A stretch of 64,000 nucleotides of DNA from Aquila chrysaetos chrysaetos (GCF_900496995.4 NC_044018.1:21544001-21608000), one strand, 5' to 3'; counted from the first letter of the stretch, positions 22,601-36,632 are shown. The notes: a model not told the origin generated them from the letters alone. Program-made: numbers and translations.

Positions 22601-23807
22601 GTCTGTTGCATTGATTAATATAAAACTTTTGAACAAAACTGTACGGTATACCATAGTTATCACTTAGCTTATAAGAAAAGATAATTTTTAACAGCTAGGA
22701 TGTACTTATTATACTGCTTAAAATCTATGTTTATATGGATGGTTGTAAACTAACTAGTCAGAGAGCTAAGAGAAAAGCAGAGTGCGATAATTAAGGGGAA
22801 AAGGATGCGAGCTTTGATTTTTTTTGTTTCTGTTGAGTTTTCTTTCTAGCTATTCATGTTTAATAAGCTGAAGTTAAGCACCACTTCTCAAAAATATCAC
22901 TTCTATTTTATATACTTATTTACATGCATAAAAAGCATTAACATTTGTCTGTTTTACTAAGCCTGTGTACCAGAATTAAACTGATGGCTTATTTTCATAA
23001 GCACTGAACTAACTTTTCCCTGGTGTAACTGGAAATCAAGTGTTTAACACTACTTTGTGCAGGCATCTAATTGTAAGTCTTTGTTTCACTTCAGGCATAC
23101 ATGACCTAAATTACAGCTTTGCTACCTTTATTATTTCTGTTATCTTTTCTAATATGACTAAGCAGAATACCTGAGAAAGTAATTTTTGACACTTCAGGAT
23201 AAGCATGATTTCTGATGCACAAATATATATATACTGTTGTAGTCACATTAGTAAGTTACTTAATCTATGGTTGTTTTATTTAGGTTTTGCACAGTAAAAC
23301 TTTAAAGAAAAGAAAGACTGGTATTGTAATAAATATTCATAACTGATGAGATACTGACTCTCTCTTTGTTCTGACTTAATACAGTAGAATGCTGGCCTAT
23401 GCTTGGGGATCCCAAGGAGTAGGATAATCTGTTCAATGTCCATGTTGAATAGTTAGTGTGAAAGTAATGTTATGTGAACTACACTGAATAAAGCTTCCTC
23501 TCTTATTTTTCTTTATTTTATTTCTTTCAGGCTGTTTTCTAAATACCAATACTTTGATTCAAGAGGAATGTTTATTTCACTTGTATTTTCAGCACCACTG
23601 CTGGTGAATACTGTTATAATTGTGGTATGTATATGTTCATTTATATGGATGCTTTCATTAAATTAATAAGTAAATGTATGTGGATTAGTTAAATTTAATA
23701 ATTTACTTACATTTCAGGTCACCTGGGTTTACAGAACTTTGAATGTAATGACTGAACTGAAGACGCTACAGCAGAGAATTAAAGCAGAAAAAGAGAAAAA
23801 GAATTGA
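19638..23807 (+). CDS. TMEM18: Transmembrane protein 18, five coding exons, 135 aa
   Basis: Spliced CDS: join of 19638-19685, 19942-20062, 22419-22473, 23531-23624 and 23718-23807 (408 bases including TGA). All four introns are GT-AG and the phases agree. TMEM18 is a small multi-pass protein of the nuclear envelope. In mammals it is linked to nuclear pore partners, body weight and hypothalamic expression. The translation matches the vertebrate family at hallmark blocks: [12 protein letters not shown] (17-28), [10 protein letters not shown] (46-55), [20 protein letters not shown] (61-80), then [11 protein letters not shown] and FSAPLLVN (up to 101). Three hydrophobic segments are visible (about 24-43, 48-66, 88-111), followed by a hydrophilic tail rich in K and E (KAEKEKKN) that is coil-like and less arginine-rich than the human tail. 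The N-terminus, as usual, is the variable part. Start choice: GCCGCCATGG is a strong Kozak context in the CpG island, and no upstream in-frame ATG extends conservation. No frame damage is seen. Confidence 0.97.
19942..20062 (+). CDS. TMEM18: TMEM18 coding exon 2
   Basis: The acceptor is CCGTAG and the donor GTGAGT. The exon is 121 bases, encodes residues 17-56 plus one base, and ends in phase 1. It carries the first membrane segment and the start of the second. Confidence 0.96.
20063..22418 (+). other. TMEM18: TMEM18 intron 2, 2356 bases
   Basis: GT...AG intron with acceptor TTGTACAG. It contains no recognised interspersed repeat. A chance 111-codon frame at 20401-20736 has no splice or homology support. 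Confidence 0.9.
22419..22473 (+). CDS. TMEM18: TMEM18 coding exon 3
   Basis: A 55-base exon, entering in phase 1 and leaving in phase 2, encoding the conserved [14 protein letters not shown] block. The acceptor is TACAG and the donor GTAAAT. Confidence 0.96.
22474..23530 (+). other. TMEM18: TMEM18 intron 3, 1057 bases
   Basis: GT...AG intron, AT-rich, ending in a clear pyrimidine tract and TTTCAG. Nothing else was recognised inside. The AATAAA near 23487 lies in the intron and could only serve an alternative transcript end. Confidence 0.9.
23531..23624 (+). CDS. TMEM18: TMEM18 coding exon 4
   Basis: A 94-base exon that completes the split arginine codon (AG|G) and encodes [16 protein letters not shown] through VNTVIIV. 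The donor is GTATGT, phase 0. Confidence 0.96.
23718..23807 (+). CDS. TMEM18: TMEM18 coding exon 5 and stop
   Basis: Follows a 93-base intron with acceptor TTTCAG. It encodes [20 protein letters not shown] and the short lysine/glutamate tail, ending at TGA 23805-23807. Confidence 0.96.
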   Translation, partial: VTWVYRTLNVMTELKTLQQRIKAEKEKKN

Positions 23808-24345
23808 AAGCGCCTAACGCTATTTTTTTTTTTTTTAATTGTAATAATACTTGTCCAGGTAATCAGTCATTCTGTATGTTTATCCAGAAACAGCAATGTT
23901 TTTGTGTCTGATATCAAGAGGACTTTGCAACCTGTGGCTGTGGACAATGAGGTGAAAGCAGGTATCTACAATACATTTGAATTGGCTGTGAAACTGAGAA
24001 ACCCGTTCTTAACAGGTCTTTGTGCCCTTCTACGTAAGATAGTTTTCCACCATGACCAAGACTATTAGTGTTGGTGAGACACAATCTTCGAGGCTGTTTC
24101 CATTTGCCTGTGTATTTTTTAACTATGTTGTAACTGTGCGTTTATCAGATATCCAGTCTTCTGCTGCTTAAGCCAATTGGAGCAGTGTTGTGAATTCCAG
24201 TAAATGAGGGATTGTATTCAGAATACCTCAGGAATCCATGCTTCTATGAAGCATTTCACTTCTTTATAAATCAAGTTTCATACTTCCAATGTGTATCGTA
24301 TGCCAGTAGCATTTTATAAATAAAATTGTCTACTGTATCTTAAAT
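23808..24345 (+). other. TMEM18: TMEM18 3' untranslated region (predicted)
   Basis: Runs from the stop codon to about 20 bases past AATAAA at 24319-24324. It holds a T-rich run soon after the stop (near 23822-23836). The exact cleavage site is not known. The signal is followed by T/G-rich sequence as expected. The length (about 540 bases) is reasonable for this gene. Confidence 0.7.
24319..24324 (+). terminator. TMEM18: TMEM18 polyadenylation signal AATAAA
   Basis: First canonical AATAAA after the stop codon (about 510 bases downstream), overlapping ATAAATAAAA and followed by a TTGTCTACTGTATCTT-type downstream element. Confidence 0.7.
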
Positions 24346-27300
24346 TGAGTTAATTTATATTAATTTTTGATCGGATGGATTTTTTCTTTCTTTTTTCTTA
24401 TAAAAATTCCCAGTTTGGTAAAATCTTGTACTTAATTCGTATAAGTAATTCAAAACGATCTCTGCGGTTTTTTTTCAATTTACATTTCATGATTTTAATG
24501 CTGGTAGATAAATATCTCTTCTTAAAACTGGATGAAATTTTGATAGTTTTTGCTTATTTGTAGAACAGAAAAGAAGGGGAGAAACTTCTATGTTCTATGC
24601 AATTTTGTTCCTTTTTTTTATGCTTTACCTTTTTTTTAATAAGTAACTGAAAATGAAAAGTTAACTCTGGTAAAAATGAAGAAGACTTCAGTTTTGCTCA
24701 GAGTAACCTGTTTTTATTGGATTAAGGAAATGGGGGGTGTGTGTGAACACAGTGGACCAGTGTCCATACATATTTAGTAAAAGTTGTATCTGGAAGCAGT
24801 TAAACCTTTATGTGGAGACCTAAACTTCTGTCTAAAATAGATGTCATTTAAGACATAGGAAAGATCTACAAAATTGAACTTAGACTAATGTGAAGAACAG
24901 TTGGGTACAAAAACACAGAACACAAGTAAGTTTTTAAGCTAAGTAAGTATTTGTGAAATTAATTTTAAATACTTGAATAGTCTTCACAACTGTGGAAATA
25001 TGGACCAGAGGGAGATAAGCAGATGCATATGCATACACAGTTTGTGAGTCTCCCAGTTAGGGAGAGAGTGAAACTTTCTGGAGGGCTTCACAACGTTGTG
25101 GAAGGGCAGTGCAGTGTTAGTCTGGGATCCATTTCTTTACCTTTCCCATGGATTAACTTAGCATGGTCTCCTCATTGCTCTGTCAAGAGTTACAGACAGC
25201 TAGGCTACTTTATATTAGCAAACTAAATAGATGCAGGCTTGCAATGTTGTCCCATAATTGTCCATTCTGTTGCAACTCTTGATGCAATGTTGGCAACTGT
25301 CACTTCTCCATGAAAACCATCTCTAGTGGTCTGTTAGATGGCACGTGCATTTTGGGAGCAGTCCGTGTTTTGAAGGAGTGAACAGAATCTATCCAAATGG
25401 CTGCAAGATAGGCTGTGGCACCTGTCTTCAGGACCAAGGAACAGGCCTCTCTAATTTTTATATGTAGTCCTCCCAGGCTGGTTTAGAAAAGCTCAGCTTT
25501 ACTCTTACGATTTGATGGGATGGGGAAGAGGTATGCAGTTTTTCATACATGGCCTAAGCATGACCACACAAATACTGTGCTCCTGACTTTCCTCTTGTGA
25601 ACTGTTCTGCAACAGTATCAATGCACAATTGTTTGTGTCACACACTTAAAGCTGTAGTACCTTATATTGAGATACCACCTGTTATCAATAGCCTTTTTGT
25701 TCACAGCATGTATGAATTTGATTCACAGTAAATGAGGTGGTTCAGAGCAGCTAAGCAGCAAGTCTCTTGCAATGGAAAACAGTGATGTGCCTTATTTAGT
25801 ACATCCAAGGCAAACTTTCTGCAAATAGTTCAGTGTTTTGTCTTCTTTCTTGTGTGTGAAGTTGGAAAAAATGAAAATTCCCTCTTCTGTAAGTATATGA
25901 AACTGGTGAGATACAACAATTAGTGCTGTCCTTTCTAGCATAGCTCAGACAAGATAACAGAAATTACTTTTTCTGTTTTACCCGATTTTGTGTTACTCTT
26001 GCTTGGCACAAGATTTATTAGAGAAATTCTCTCTACCTTTGGTGATCCCAAGGGAAATAAAAAAAAAAAAAAATCTTGTGCTTGCTTAAATTCTCTTTCC
26101 TCTTCCTCTCAGTGTAGTTGACCTTTCAGGCAGTATTTCATTTTGTGTTGCATTACCAGAGTAATTTTGCCCTTTAATATAAGATCCCAGGCCATTGCAG
26201 CCCTTTAACAAATTTGAAGAGCAAAGAACCCTAGAGTGTGAGTGGCAGGCAGTTTATTTTTAATTAGCAAGTAAAAATCCATTTGAGCTGTATATTATCT
26301 GTTGATTTCTGATACCACTGACATAATGTGGTAGCTAGGAGGTGGATAATACTTGGTTTAGAAAGTATCAATGTGGTGGGGTTTTTTTCTCTTCTAAAAG
26401 TATTGCCGAGTGAAAGTACAAATGGCTCCAAATTCCACAGTTAAATCAGTATTTCTTTGACGCGCCAACATCTCAAAATGTACACTTCAAAATTGTAAGC
26501 CTGGTGTTTTTAAACCTTCCCTGACTACTGAAACTATAAGTAAATGTAACAGTTACATAGGATAAATTTTCACAAACACAGATATGTGGTTTCCATATAT
26601 GTTTGTCAGAAAAATACTCCCATTTTCTACGTTTCAGAAAGACTCAAACTTTTATCTGAGTTGTCCTCTAGCTAACCCTGCCTAAGAAACACTAAGTTTA
26701 AGAGCTAAGTTTAAAAAAAGAAAAAAAAAAAGAGTAGGTGTCTTTAACCATAAGAGAAACCCTCAGAATTAAGTAAAGCGTGGCTTTTCTTCATTATGTG
26801 TCTGGATTTATGAAGTGATAGTGCAATAACATAATGTAAGTGCCCGCTTGCTGACAAACCAAAATAATTACATCATGAATTTAGAGACTGTTTCGCCTGC
26901 TTAGAATTTTGTGTGTATAAGTGAATGAGAGCCAAATGTTTAAGGCTGGTGGAATACCTTTGCTTTTAATTGGGAGAACTGAGTTTAGGTTGCTTGCGAA
27001 AGACCCTATTTATTTCAGTTTGGAACGTGTGTACAGAAAAGCTGGTAGCTGCTCAGTTGGATCCTTGGGAGAGTAAGACGAGACAGAGGTGATTTGTTAC
27101 TGGTTCTGTGTATCTTGCAGGCAGTGATTCAAGTCTTCAGCCTTAACGTCTCTTTCCACAACAGCACATGGTGTCAGCCAGTGTGGAAAAACATTAAAAG
27201 GGAGAAAGTAATATTAACCTGGCAACTTTACCGTAGTAGTAAGTAGTTTTGTTGCATATAAATCTGTGAAAAGATAGATTAGCAGAATTTAGTTGGCACA

Positions 27301-30300
27301 CTTCCTGGAGTTTTAAGTTGGCCTTGTTCCCTGTGGAAAAGTAGTAACTGAGATGAGATGAGTTTCCAAGAATGAAAACCTAGAATTCTCTCTTTTTCCA
27401 CATCCACTGAAATGCCATATCTTTAGCTTGGAGTGTATTTTCACCTCTTTTAGGTCCAATGAATCTCATTATTCTAGGTAAAATGGAACATATCCAGTAA
27501 GGGAATTTGAATGTCTGTTCCTCAGGAGTATTTGCTAGCTGAGTAGATATGTGGTTTAGATATCCCCATCTCCCATAAAAAACACGTATCTCCAAAAGGC
27601 ACAGGAGGACAGTAAATTGAGGTCTCCTGCATCCTTGCGTGTATTGTAAATAAAGAACTTTGAAGGACAGTCTTACTACTTTTCATCAGCTGGATCTTAA
27701 AAGAAGGGATCTACTCCAGAAAAGCTATGTTAGATGGTGATCTGCTGTGGCTGTGAATCCTAAATGGAGGAAAAGTCTATGGAGAATTGCTTTGTGGATT
27801 TCGAGAATCATAAGCTCAAATCTTGAACTCTGTTTTTTTTATGGGAACTGGGAATGCAAGGGGGGAAAAAGGAGTAGTGATTCTTTGTGTGAACGAGATA
27901 GAAGAGAATACAGCTGTAATGTAGGGAATGTTCTATTTCTTTAAAAACAGCTAAGCATTTTTGCTTACTGTTATTGTAAGCTTGACTAAAAATTACAAGG
28001 AAAAAGTAATTTTTCACTTAGATGAACACACCATTTTTATCATTAATATATCAAAGTATCTTTCTCTGTTTAGGAAACTCACATATTGTGTATATTTTTC
28101 TATTTAAATGTTTTTAATATTTTAAAATATGTTTTAAATATTTCAATGTGTTTCAACAAAATACAAGTATTGGTGTTTTTCTGTGCATCAGGGGAAGAGA
28201 TCATTACAGTTAACCGAACTGGCCACTTGATGTCACTATCTCACATGCAAAAGCTGACTCAAAGCTTTCCTTTTGAGCCAGTTCTGTAGAGCTTTTCACC
28301 ATAGCTTCATACTTCCTGAAGCATTTTGGAATGGCTAGGAAGGCTTGGACTGTAGCCTCTGAAAGCATCAATTGTTGTCTGAGCTCCAAGATAGATCTCC
28401 AGTCACTTTCAAGTGTTTATTGACACTCTTGCTTTTTACATTAAAAAGTACTTCTCGTAGCATTGATGATGTGCACGTACGCTTCCAGAGTCAGGACTGT
28501 GGGAGTATTTTGTGGTTTAAAGCTTCTTAATGTGGCAAGGAAATAAATACCCTGTTCGCTCATACCTGCGTTTCCTATGGAGGAGCCTGTCTTCAACCAA
28601 TTAAAAGGAAGTATAACAGTGAAAAATAATTACATTATTGTGTGAACAATATGCAGGAAAGCTTACTGAAGCAGTCTGGTTCATGAACTGACAGAGTTTA
28701 TGCATGTCTTCTATTTCTTTGTGATTTACCCTTGCATAATGCATCGTTACCAAGTCTGTCCTTAGTATGTTACATAGCTAGCAGTCACTTATGGTCATGA
28801 TCGAGGTTCTCAGAAGTCACTTCAGTCTTTCTCCACCATCTGGCAAACGATACTTAGCAGTGTTCAGAGGCTTTATGACTTCATTTGAGAAATTGTAAAT
28901 GCAGAGTTCTCCACTTGATGTTCCCCTTTGTGTACCTGGTTTTAAGCCTGTTTTTACTTATCCTTGGAATTCATCTGAGTTCTGTTTCCACACGCCACCT
29001 CTTTAAGAGTATAGACTTTCAGTTTGAATGGACTTCAGTCCCCTTCCTGTGATTTACATGCATGTACATGCACATAACGACTCTGAAAAGATTAGACAAT
29101 TATAACCCAGCAGGCTTGTGAAATGCCAGCCTCATGACTCAAAACTGATGTGCCTTATGGACCTTTGTTTTGTAATCTATGTTCTTCTGACCGATTTCTC
29201 CAAATTGTGGCCGTGCTCATACCACACTTTTGCTGCAAAGCTAGAACATTGTTGTACTGAACAGGAAATATCTCGGAGGACTCAAAAGGAAGACCTCTGT
29301 GTTCCCTATATCTGTGTTTATTGTTTCATACAAATATGAACTGTAGGAACCTTTCTCATGTAGTTTCACAGGCATAATGAAGCCAAGAAAAGAGCTGTAA
29401 CTAGTAATATGTTACACTGCTACAAGCACTGACTTTAAGTGGTCCCACTGAAATCATGGTCCTGTTTTCTTTGGCACTGTCCAGAGTTAGAACCAGTTGA
29501 AACCAACATCAGGATCAAATGTGTTGCCTCTTTCATCTGAAAATGTTACAATAATTAGCAAGGCATTCAGCAGAACTGATTGAAACAAGGCACATTTCTT
29601 AAAATGGACAAGTTCCAAGTGTCATTTATAACACTCTTGTTAATCCAGCCCTGAATCAAAGAAATACAGTCTTGTATACCTTTTCTGCCTTCTGATCCAG
29701 CAAAAACCTGAGCAGAAGGGTTTGCACAGTGACCCGAGGGGAGGCAGAATGAAGTTCAGCTGGACAAAGAGGTATCTAGGTTAGGACCCTTCACTGAAAT
29801 AATACTTATCTCAGTCTTAGGATTGTGTAATAAATACACTTAGGTAGTTTCAGCTAGCGGGGCAGGGTGTGAAGTTTTTCATATAATTAGGACTCATACA
29901 GCTTGATCTTGAGGAACACTAAGCTTGGAAGGGTTTTAATATGGTAGAAACACGCTTTTAGAAATTCCCTAAACCATTAACTTGTATAAAGTTTATAAAG
30001 AGTTTGGCAAGTTTTATATTAGAATGAAATGTACTGGAGAGATTGATTTATACATCTATGTCAGAAAAGAGGAAGCAAGCTCTTCTCCAAGCTCTGAAGA
30101 AACTCATGCAGTTTATGGCTTTCAAGACTTCTACATTAAGAGAAATTATCCAAAAAGACTCTGAAATCATAATTTTGACACTTTAAGGGGAGTGAGATAC
30201 ATTGGAGTCTTTCGGATTTTTTTTGTAGTATGAGCTGCAAATCATATCAATATATTTGTAAAGTGAATATTAAAATTAATACACTTAAAGACAACTTGTC

Positions 30301-33300
30301 ATGGTTGTGTCATGATCAAGAAGTATAAAATAAATGCCAAATAAGCTAAAATTACAGAAAAAATGGACATTATTATCACATTTTTTCAACTGACTGCTTA
30401 TTTAATTCTTGTGCATGTTAATACGTATCAATATTGACTTCCAGACTGCAATAGCTCAAAAATGTCACCAAAAATCCTTTCAATTGAAAGATTGAGACCT
30501 TGTCCTCTCAAATAAAAACTACCCTCTTTTAAAAGTCTAGCTGAGGCTTCATACAAAATGTTGAATGAAAATGCTATAAGTATACTAATTGCATTAAAAT
30601 GAATATTCATTGCATTTCTTTTTTTTATTTTACCTAGCAAATTATGGGTTAAAATACTACCAGTCAGAATATTATACTCAATTAAGCAACACCAAAGCCT
30701 TCTGGTTTTGTTGTATGTATGCCCATTAGGTAGACACATATTAATTCAAGTCTAATTGGCAACAGCCATTATCATTCAGTATCATTAACTTAGATTGTTC
30801 TTGTAGAAGATACTCTTAGAGAATGGTCATCTCATTTAAATTTAACCCAGTTAAGTGTGATACACTATAGCTGTATTAGCTCATCAAAAAAGAGAATATA
30901 CATAATTGTTTCAATTACATACATAATTGGCAGTCTTACATCTTAGCTAGAAAGCAATCAGTTTGCTTTGTAACCCTTAGAGGGCTCCATTGCTATGTAG
31001 TACTGGAAAATAGGCTAATTTGACATTTTAACGTATTCTGACATCTATTGTAATTTAATTTAGGCCTTATATTAACTCTGTTTACATGGTTTTAACCAGG
31101 TGCAGAACCTTCCAAGCTGGTTAAAAGGTCTGATGACGTAGATTTAGGATTGTGAGATGAAGTAGAATGTCTCCAAAGCTGTTATGTATAGATTTACCAA
31201 ATTAGTATCATAAATGTGACAGGATTCTCAGTTCCCAAATTTCACAAGCATGAGGACTGGTCCAGAGGCAAAATGATTAAATCATGACTTAGTAATTTCT
31301 CATGATTTTCCGAATGCTTCACTGTCCATCCAGAGTGTCTGTGTGTAAATTACAGAGTTGCAGTGCAGCTTTTTTTTTTTTTCTCTTTAACAAGCTAATA
31401 TACTTAAAGAGGTTGGGCCGGGGTGTTGCCTCCGAACAACAAATCTCTTGTGGGGGATGAAGCATAAGAGTCCATCCTTTTCTTCCTTCCAGGGGATTCG
31501 GGTGTGACTCAGCTCCTTTCTACAGGCATGAAAACAGCTAAGAGTAACAATAGCTCTAGCAAAGGGCTAGCATCAGAAATAAGAAGTGTTTGATACGAAA
31601 GAGAAGAGCGAGCACAGATGTGGTAACAGTGAACTTGCATCCACCTATTGACTGTCTATGTCCGAAAGAAGATGCTATTTTAGAGGCCAGAGTGAGGGCT
31701 GCCACACTAAGTGAGACATGAGAGACCTTGAAGGACAGTTGCAACTCCACAGATGGTTCCCTTAGGATCCATCACACACAGCAAATGGGAAGGGGTCTGG
31801 AATGGAACTGGAAGTGAGGCATGCATAGAAACTAATTTGGGTGAAACGAGGCTTTGAAGTCAAATGTGCTTTTGTTTGTTTAAAGTAATTTTTTTTTAAA
31901 AAGCTAGTATTTTGAAGGAAAAGGTAGGAAAACCAAGGCAAATAATAAGCAGAGGAAAAACTGCATGAAAAAAAAATCGCGTGATGAGGTGGAAGTTTTG
32001 CAGCAAGTCGAGGAAATAGGAGAGCAGCTGGACATTTCTGCATCTGGTGCAAGGAAAGGAGAAGACAGTTATCTGAGGGAAAAGAGAAATGGGCAGTGAA
32101 GTAAGAAGAAATGTTTCTTACAGCCTGCCAGCTTTCTCTGGGAAGAAGCTGGCACGTGCTTGTGCATAAAGATCCTCCACAAGAGCTCCTGTGAGAGGGA
32201 CCAAAATTACCTTGCTTGTGTAAGCTGGAAACTCTTCTAAACCTATCCAAACATGAGAATGAAAACTCTCTTTCAGAAATGGCAAGCAAACACTTAATAA
32301 ATAGATCAGCGCTGAGAGTTAAAAGCCATTTAACCTCACGCACTGCCTCCAGCACTCTGCTGAAGAGGGAGACTGACCACAAGATATTACTCCCTGTTCC
32401 TTTACTCTGTGGATTAGGGTGTGCTTTATGAGTCAAAATGTTTCCCTCAGTTCATCTAGAGCATGAAGAAATTCGCCATGACCATTTTAGCTCACAAATG
32501 AGGCAACCACGAAGAGGTGCCTTTGCCAGGATCAATACTTTGCTGTGAATTTTCAGACTCACCTGATTTGAGCTCTCCAAAGCGAAACCGCTGCCAGCGT
32601 GATCTCTTGCTCAGCTGCCTTTCCCTTGCAGTGGAAATGGGAAGTCTTGTGTTGCTCCACCCAGAAGTCCCTGATGGGTTTCCTTACAACAAACCACGTT
32701 GTAGTCGCTACCGAATTCCGTGTCAGGAGACTCATTCAGAAGGTCGCTGGTTGACTGTGCATCCTGGAGCGTGCTAAATGACCTCCCTACTGAAAAAGGG
32801 GAAAATACCCACATTGCTAAGATTCTTTCATAGCCTTGGTGATAATGGACGCTATAAACAAAAAGGTATTGTTATGAATATTAGTCTTTATTCTTGAAGA
32901 AGGAGTTCATTTTCCAAAAGCAGAGAAAAAGCAAATAGGTATCCTGGCAAGAATGGGATGTTAAGAGTAAGAAACCAAAATTTTACACCCTCTTAATTTA
33001 AAGTATGTTTCTAATACTATTAAACCTCCTACCTAAAATAAGAAAATAAGATTTTTAAAGTGAAATGAATGACTGTAGTGCTAGTAAGGATAGAATAGTT
33101 TAAGGTGAAAAATATGTATGGGATCTATTAAAGTTCCAGCAAATTTAAAAGAAATAGGCAGGAAGGAAGAAAAATTATTGCATGAATCATACTCCCTTGG
33201 GTAACAGTGTCAGCAGACTTGAAATTATCATGTTGCATAGGACAAACAGATGAGCAAATTGATGAGTAACTGACAAAAACTTTTTTTTTTTTCCTCTGAA

Positions 33301-34483
33301 CACTGAACTAGCAAACAGCTCTTTTTATATAATAAAGATGTGAGGTAATCACTACCATCTCTCTGAAAGTCAGAGCTATAAAGAAGGATATAAAAGAGCA
33401 GATGGTATGTTATGATGATGCCCTAACAAATGCAAGCAGCCATACTACTGCAGGAATGTTTCCTCATGGACCAATTTAATCACAGTGAATGGATTTTGCC
33501 CTTATTACTTTATAGCAGGTATTTCTGGCATGGTATAGCCCATTAGATTTGTCTCAGTTCTTTACACCACATGGCTCAAATTTCTTAACTAGAAGGGTTT
33601 GAATTTAAGCTGATCTCTTGCTGGGCCTAGGTTTGTTCCTTTGTTAGGCAGAGTGAGAGCCAACACATAAGCAGTTTGGATAATCAAGGAGTATTGACTT
33701 GGGCCCTAAGCTGACAGTATAGACCGGTATTTTTTTAAACTCTTTGAAACTTTATTTTGCTTGTATCTATCTTGGTGTGATCTCCCAAATTCATTTCTTT
33801 TAGTTCTTTCTTGCTTAGGCAGGGAGGTAATGGATCAGATGTATTTCACTTTGCCAGTTTTTATGATTGCTCTCCTACTCTGAGGTGATGCCAGCATTTC
33901 CTTTCCTCAAGCAGCACTTAGTTAACCCTGGAAAGTGTTTGCACAGAACTAGCAGTAAGTTATTAGAACAATATTACAATTCTGATGTGAAAAACCAACC
34001 ATATCCAGAAATAAATTGGTACTGCTAAAGCATTCGTACAATGATATCTACAAGGAACGAGATGGACACTGAGGAGAAACAGAAAACAGTAGAGACCAAT
34101 GGGCAGTCAGTGGGGATATACCTTTTTTTTCTCTGACTTTTCTGAAAACAGTATTTTCCTTTTAGATGAGATTTACAGCTTGAAAATATTGATAAACTCT
34201 GCACTACAGCAAGATTTCAAGACAGCTCATGTCTTTTAAACATTACACATTATGCAACATATGAACTTCAGTTATGATTTCCCAAATGGTAGTGTGGGAA
34301 CAAAAGATAAAAGGTGCCCAAATATAGTGTGAGAGCAGTTGTAGCCTAACTGCAATGTGACAGTATGCTAACTGTTACTGGTAGGGATGGAAGTACAAAT
34401 GGTGAAGTGAGAGGGAGATAGAAGACAAATCTATGTGGCAAATGTTCCAAACAAAAAAGACAAACTGGTAATTGGTAATAACA
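24346..34483. other. Ten kilobases of gene-poor DNA 3' of TMEM18
   Basis: No gene or interspersed repeat is called. There are several A or T runs (for example 26060-26075). The longest frame in the window, 31762-32436 on the minus strand, begins only at a non-ATG codon and has no domain-like features, so it is not called. This interval corresponds in position to the mammalian gene desert downstream of TMEM18 if synteny holds. Confidence 0.45.
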
Positions 34484-34955
34484 TTGGACCTGTTGGCGCA
34501 GGTCCAGAGTAGTGCCACAAAAGTGATCCGAGGGCTGGAACACCTCTCTTGTGGGGACAGCCTGAGAGAGTTGGGGTTGTTCGGCCTGGAGAAGAGAAGG
34601 CTCCGGGGAGACCTTATGGCAGCCTTTCAATACTTACAGGGGGCTTCTAAGAAAGATGGGACAGACTTCTTAGCAGGGCGTGTTGCAATAGGGCAAGGGG
34701 AAATGGTTTTAAACTAAAAGAGGGTAGATTCAGACTAGATATAAGGAAGAATTTTTTTACAATGAGGGTGGTGAAACATTGGAACATGTTTCCCAGATTG
34801 GTGGTAGATGCCCCATCCCTGGAAACATTCAAAGTCTGGATGGGGCTCTGAACAACCTGGGCTAGTGGAAGGTGTCCCTGCCCTTGGCAGGGGGGGTTGG
34901 AACAAGATGATCTTTAAGGTCACTTCCAACCCAAACCATTCTGTGATTCTATGAT
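34484..34955 (+). mobile_element. CR1 LINE, 5'-truncated 3' end, + orientation
   Basis: Runs from GACCTGTTGGCGCAGGTCCA to the terminal octamers ATTCTGTG ATTCTATG at 34938-34953. The ORF2 C-terminal frame is readable (IRGLEHLSCGDSLRELGLF, then EKRRLRGDLMAAFQYL). A frameshift near 34660 moves it to another frame, where NGFKLKEGRFRLD and VVKHWNMFPRLVV follow. Inactive. This and the copy at 2733 are the best-preserved CR1s in the window. Confidence 0.93.
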
Positions 34956-36632
34956 CTGACCTGCTTTACTTTGCAAACTTTCCAATTCCTTATGTTGGTA
35001 ACTGGAAAAAAGCTATAATCCTCGTTCTCAAAGAATATGACTATAAAAATAACATCTGCTTCACCACTTAAATACAAAGATGAAGTATTCAATGTTCGTT
35101 TCTAAGACTGCAGTCTCAAAGGTACCTCATTTGCAATTATACCTTTCTTTTATATAGCTTGTGGAATGCCTGAAATCTATTCACCTTCACTAAGATGTAC
35201 TGTAAACTATTTATTAAAATTTGTTAAAAGCACAAAATACTGAAATAATGCTAAGTAATATCACAAAATACATTTATGGATGTAACTTTCTATTTTCTAT
35301 TAAAAAGGCTAATAGAAAAATACAAATAAGACAAACAGCCTTTCCTTTTATGACACAAAAGGCAGAAGAAGGGTAGCATAACTCTCCTAGAGAAGCAGAT
35401 ATTGGAAGAGAGAATTATAAACCCTCTTTCACATTTTAAATCTTCTTACTTTCATTTGTGAAGCATAAATTCTTAGCTTAATGTTCTTGAATGAAACAGC
35501 TGCAGAGATTCTATTTTTTAAGTACATCTACATGATCCAATGCAGCAATCACAACTCACGTAGACATTCTCAGCTGGGTTTAAACCAGCTAGCTGTTCGC
35601 TGATAGTGGGGGAACCACACGAGCATGTCAAATTAACACCGAGTGGCTGGCAAGCACTCAGGCAGGCTGTCACAGAACAAATTATGGCAGAAGGATTTAT
35701 TCAATGTCCACTAGCTTGAACTTCTCAGTGGCTACTTCCTCCACTTAAATGATTTTTTAATTTGATACTAGAAGATGTACAAAGATGACAAGTCCCTCCA
35801 GATCAAAATACTTCAGACCTGTCCAAACTTTCAGCCCTCAATGTATTCAAGAATTTTTCTGTTTTCAAATAGCAACTAACTCAAATCCTTAACGACACTG
35901 ACAGTTTCAGAGTAAAGAAGTTCTTTTTTCTCTGCCAAAAGCTGAGAAATGGAGTCCACTCCATGAAGTTTACCACATTCTTCATTTAGGATGTCCAAAC
36001 CTGCTCAGTGCCATTTTCTTTCTTCTAACAGACATTTCCTTCACACTTTAGTCTCTGGGATAAATGCTTGTAAAAAGCTATCTTACTTTGGATTCCTATT
36101 TTGACTCCAATTTGAAAAGCTCATTATAATCTATCCAGTGTAAGGAAGAATAGGAAACCCTATCAGGGATCCCAACAAAACTTCTCTTTCTGACCCTTCC
36201 TCAAGGCTGGAGAATCATCCAAACTAATGAAAACTAACATCCCTTAATTTGATGCCTGACAGAATGCACCCAGCTTTGCAGTAGGAGGCATTGTGCTTTT
36301 CCTTACCCTCTGTTTATCACTGTTTGTAGTTTAGGAAATTGATTGTGGCTTAGCCTTTCTGTAGGCATTCTCACAGCAGGGAACTGCACCTTCTTCCAGT
36401 GGCCGATGGCTCCGGTTCTGCCTGCAGGCTCTAAGCAAAGTGAAGATGCAGGAGAGGACCTTCTCATTGAAGCAAAGGAAGTAATCTTGTAAACTCACAT
36501 ATTGATCTCCACTCTTCATTTTGAGATCGTCTCGGGATTTTATGCCCTGCCATCCTAGTTTTCAGAAGTGATTACTGTTTCCCCTTATTGCAGTTTATGG
36601 CTATCTACTTCATTTATAAATAAATTAGAAAC
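34956..36632. other. Unique non-coding DNA, no gene seen
   Basis: AT-rich intergenic sequence between the CR1 and the solo LTR, with no recognisable structure beyond short chance frames. Confidence 0.5.

Noticed and set aside
31762..32436. Longest open frame in the window (224 codons, minus strand)
   Set aside because: It opens only at a non-ATG codon, its first internal methionine comes late, and its composition (serine, leucine and phenylalanine rich) is what antisense AT-rich DNA yields. No domain or splice support.
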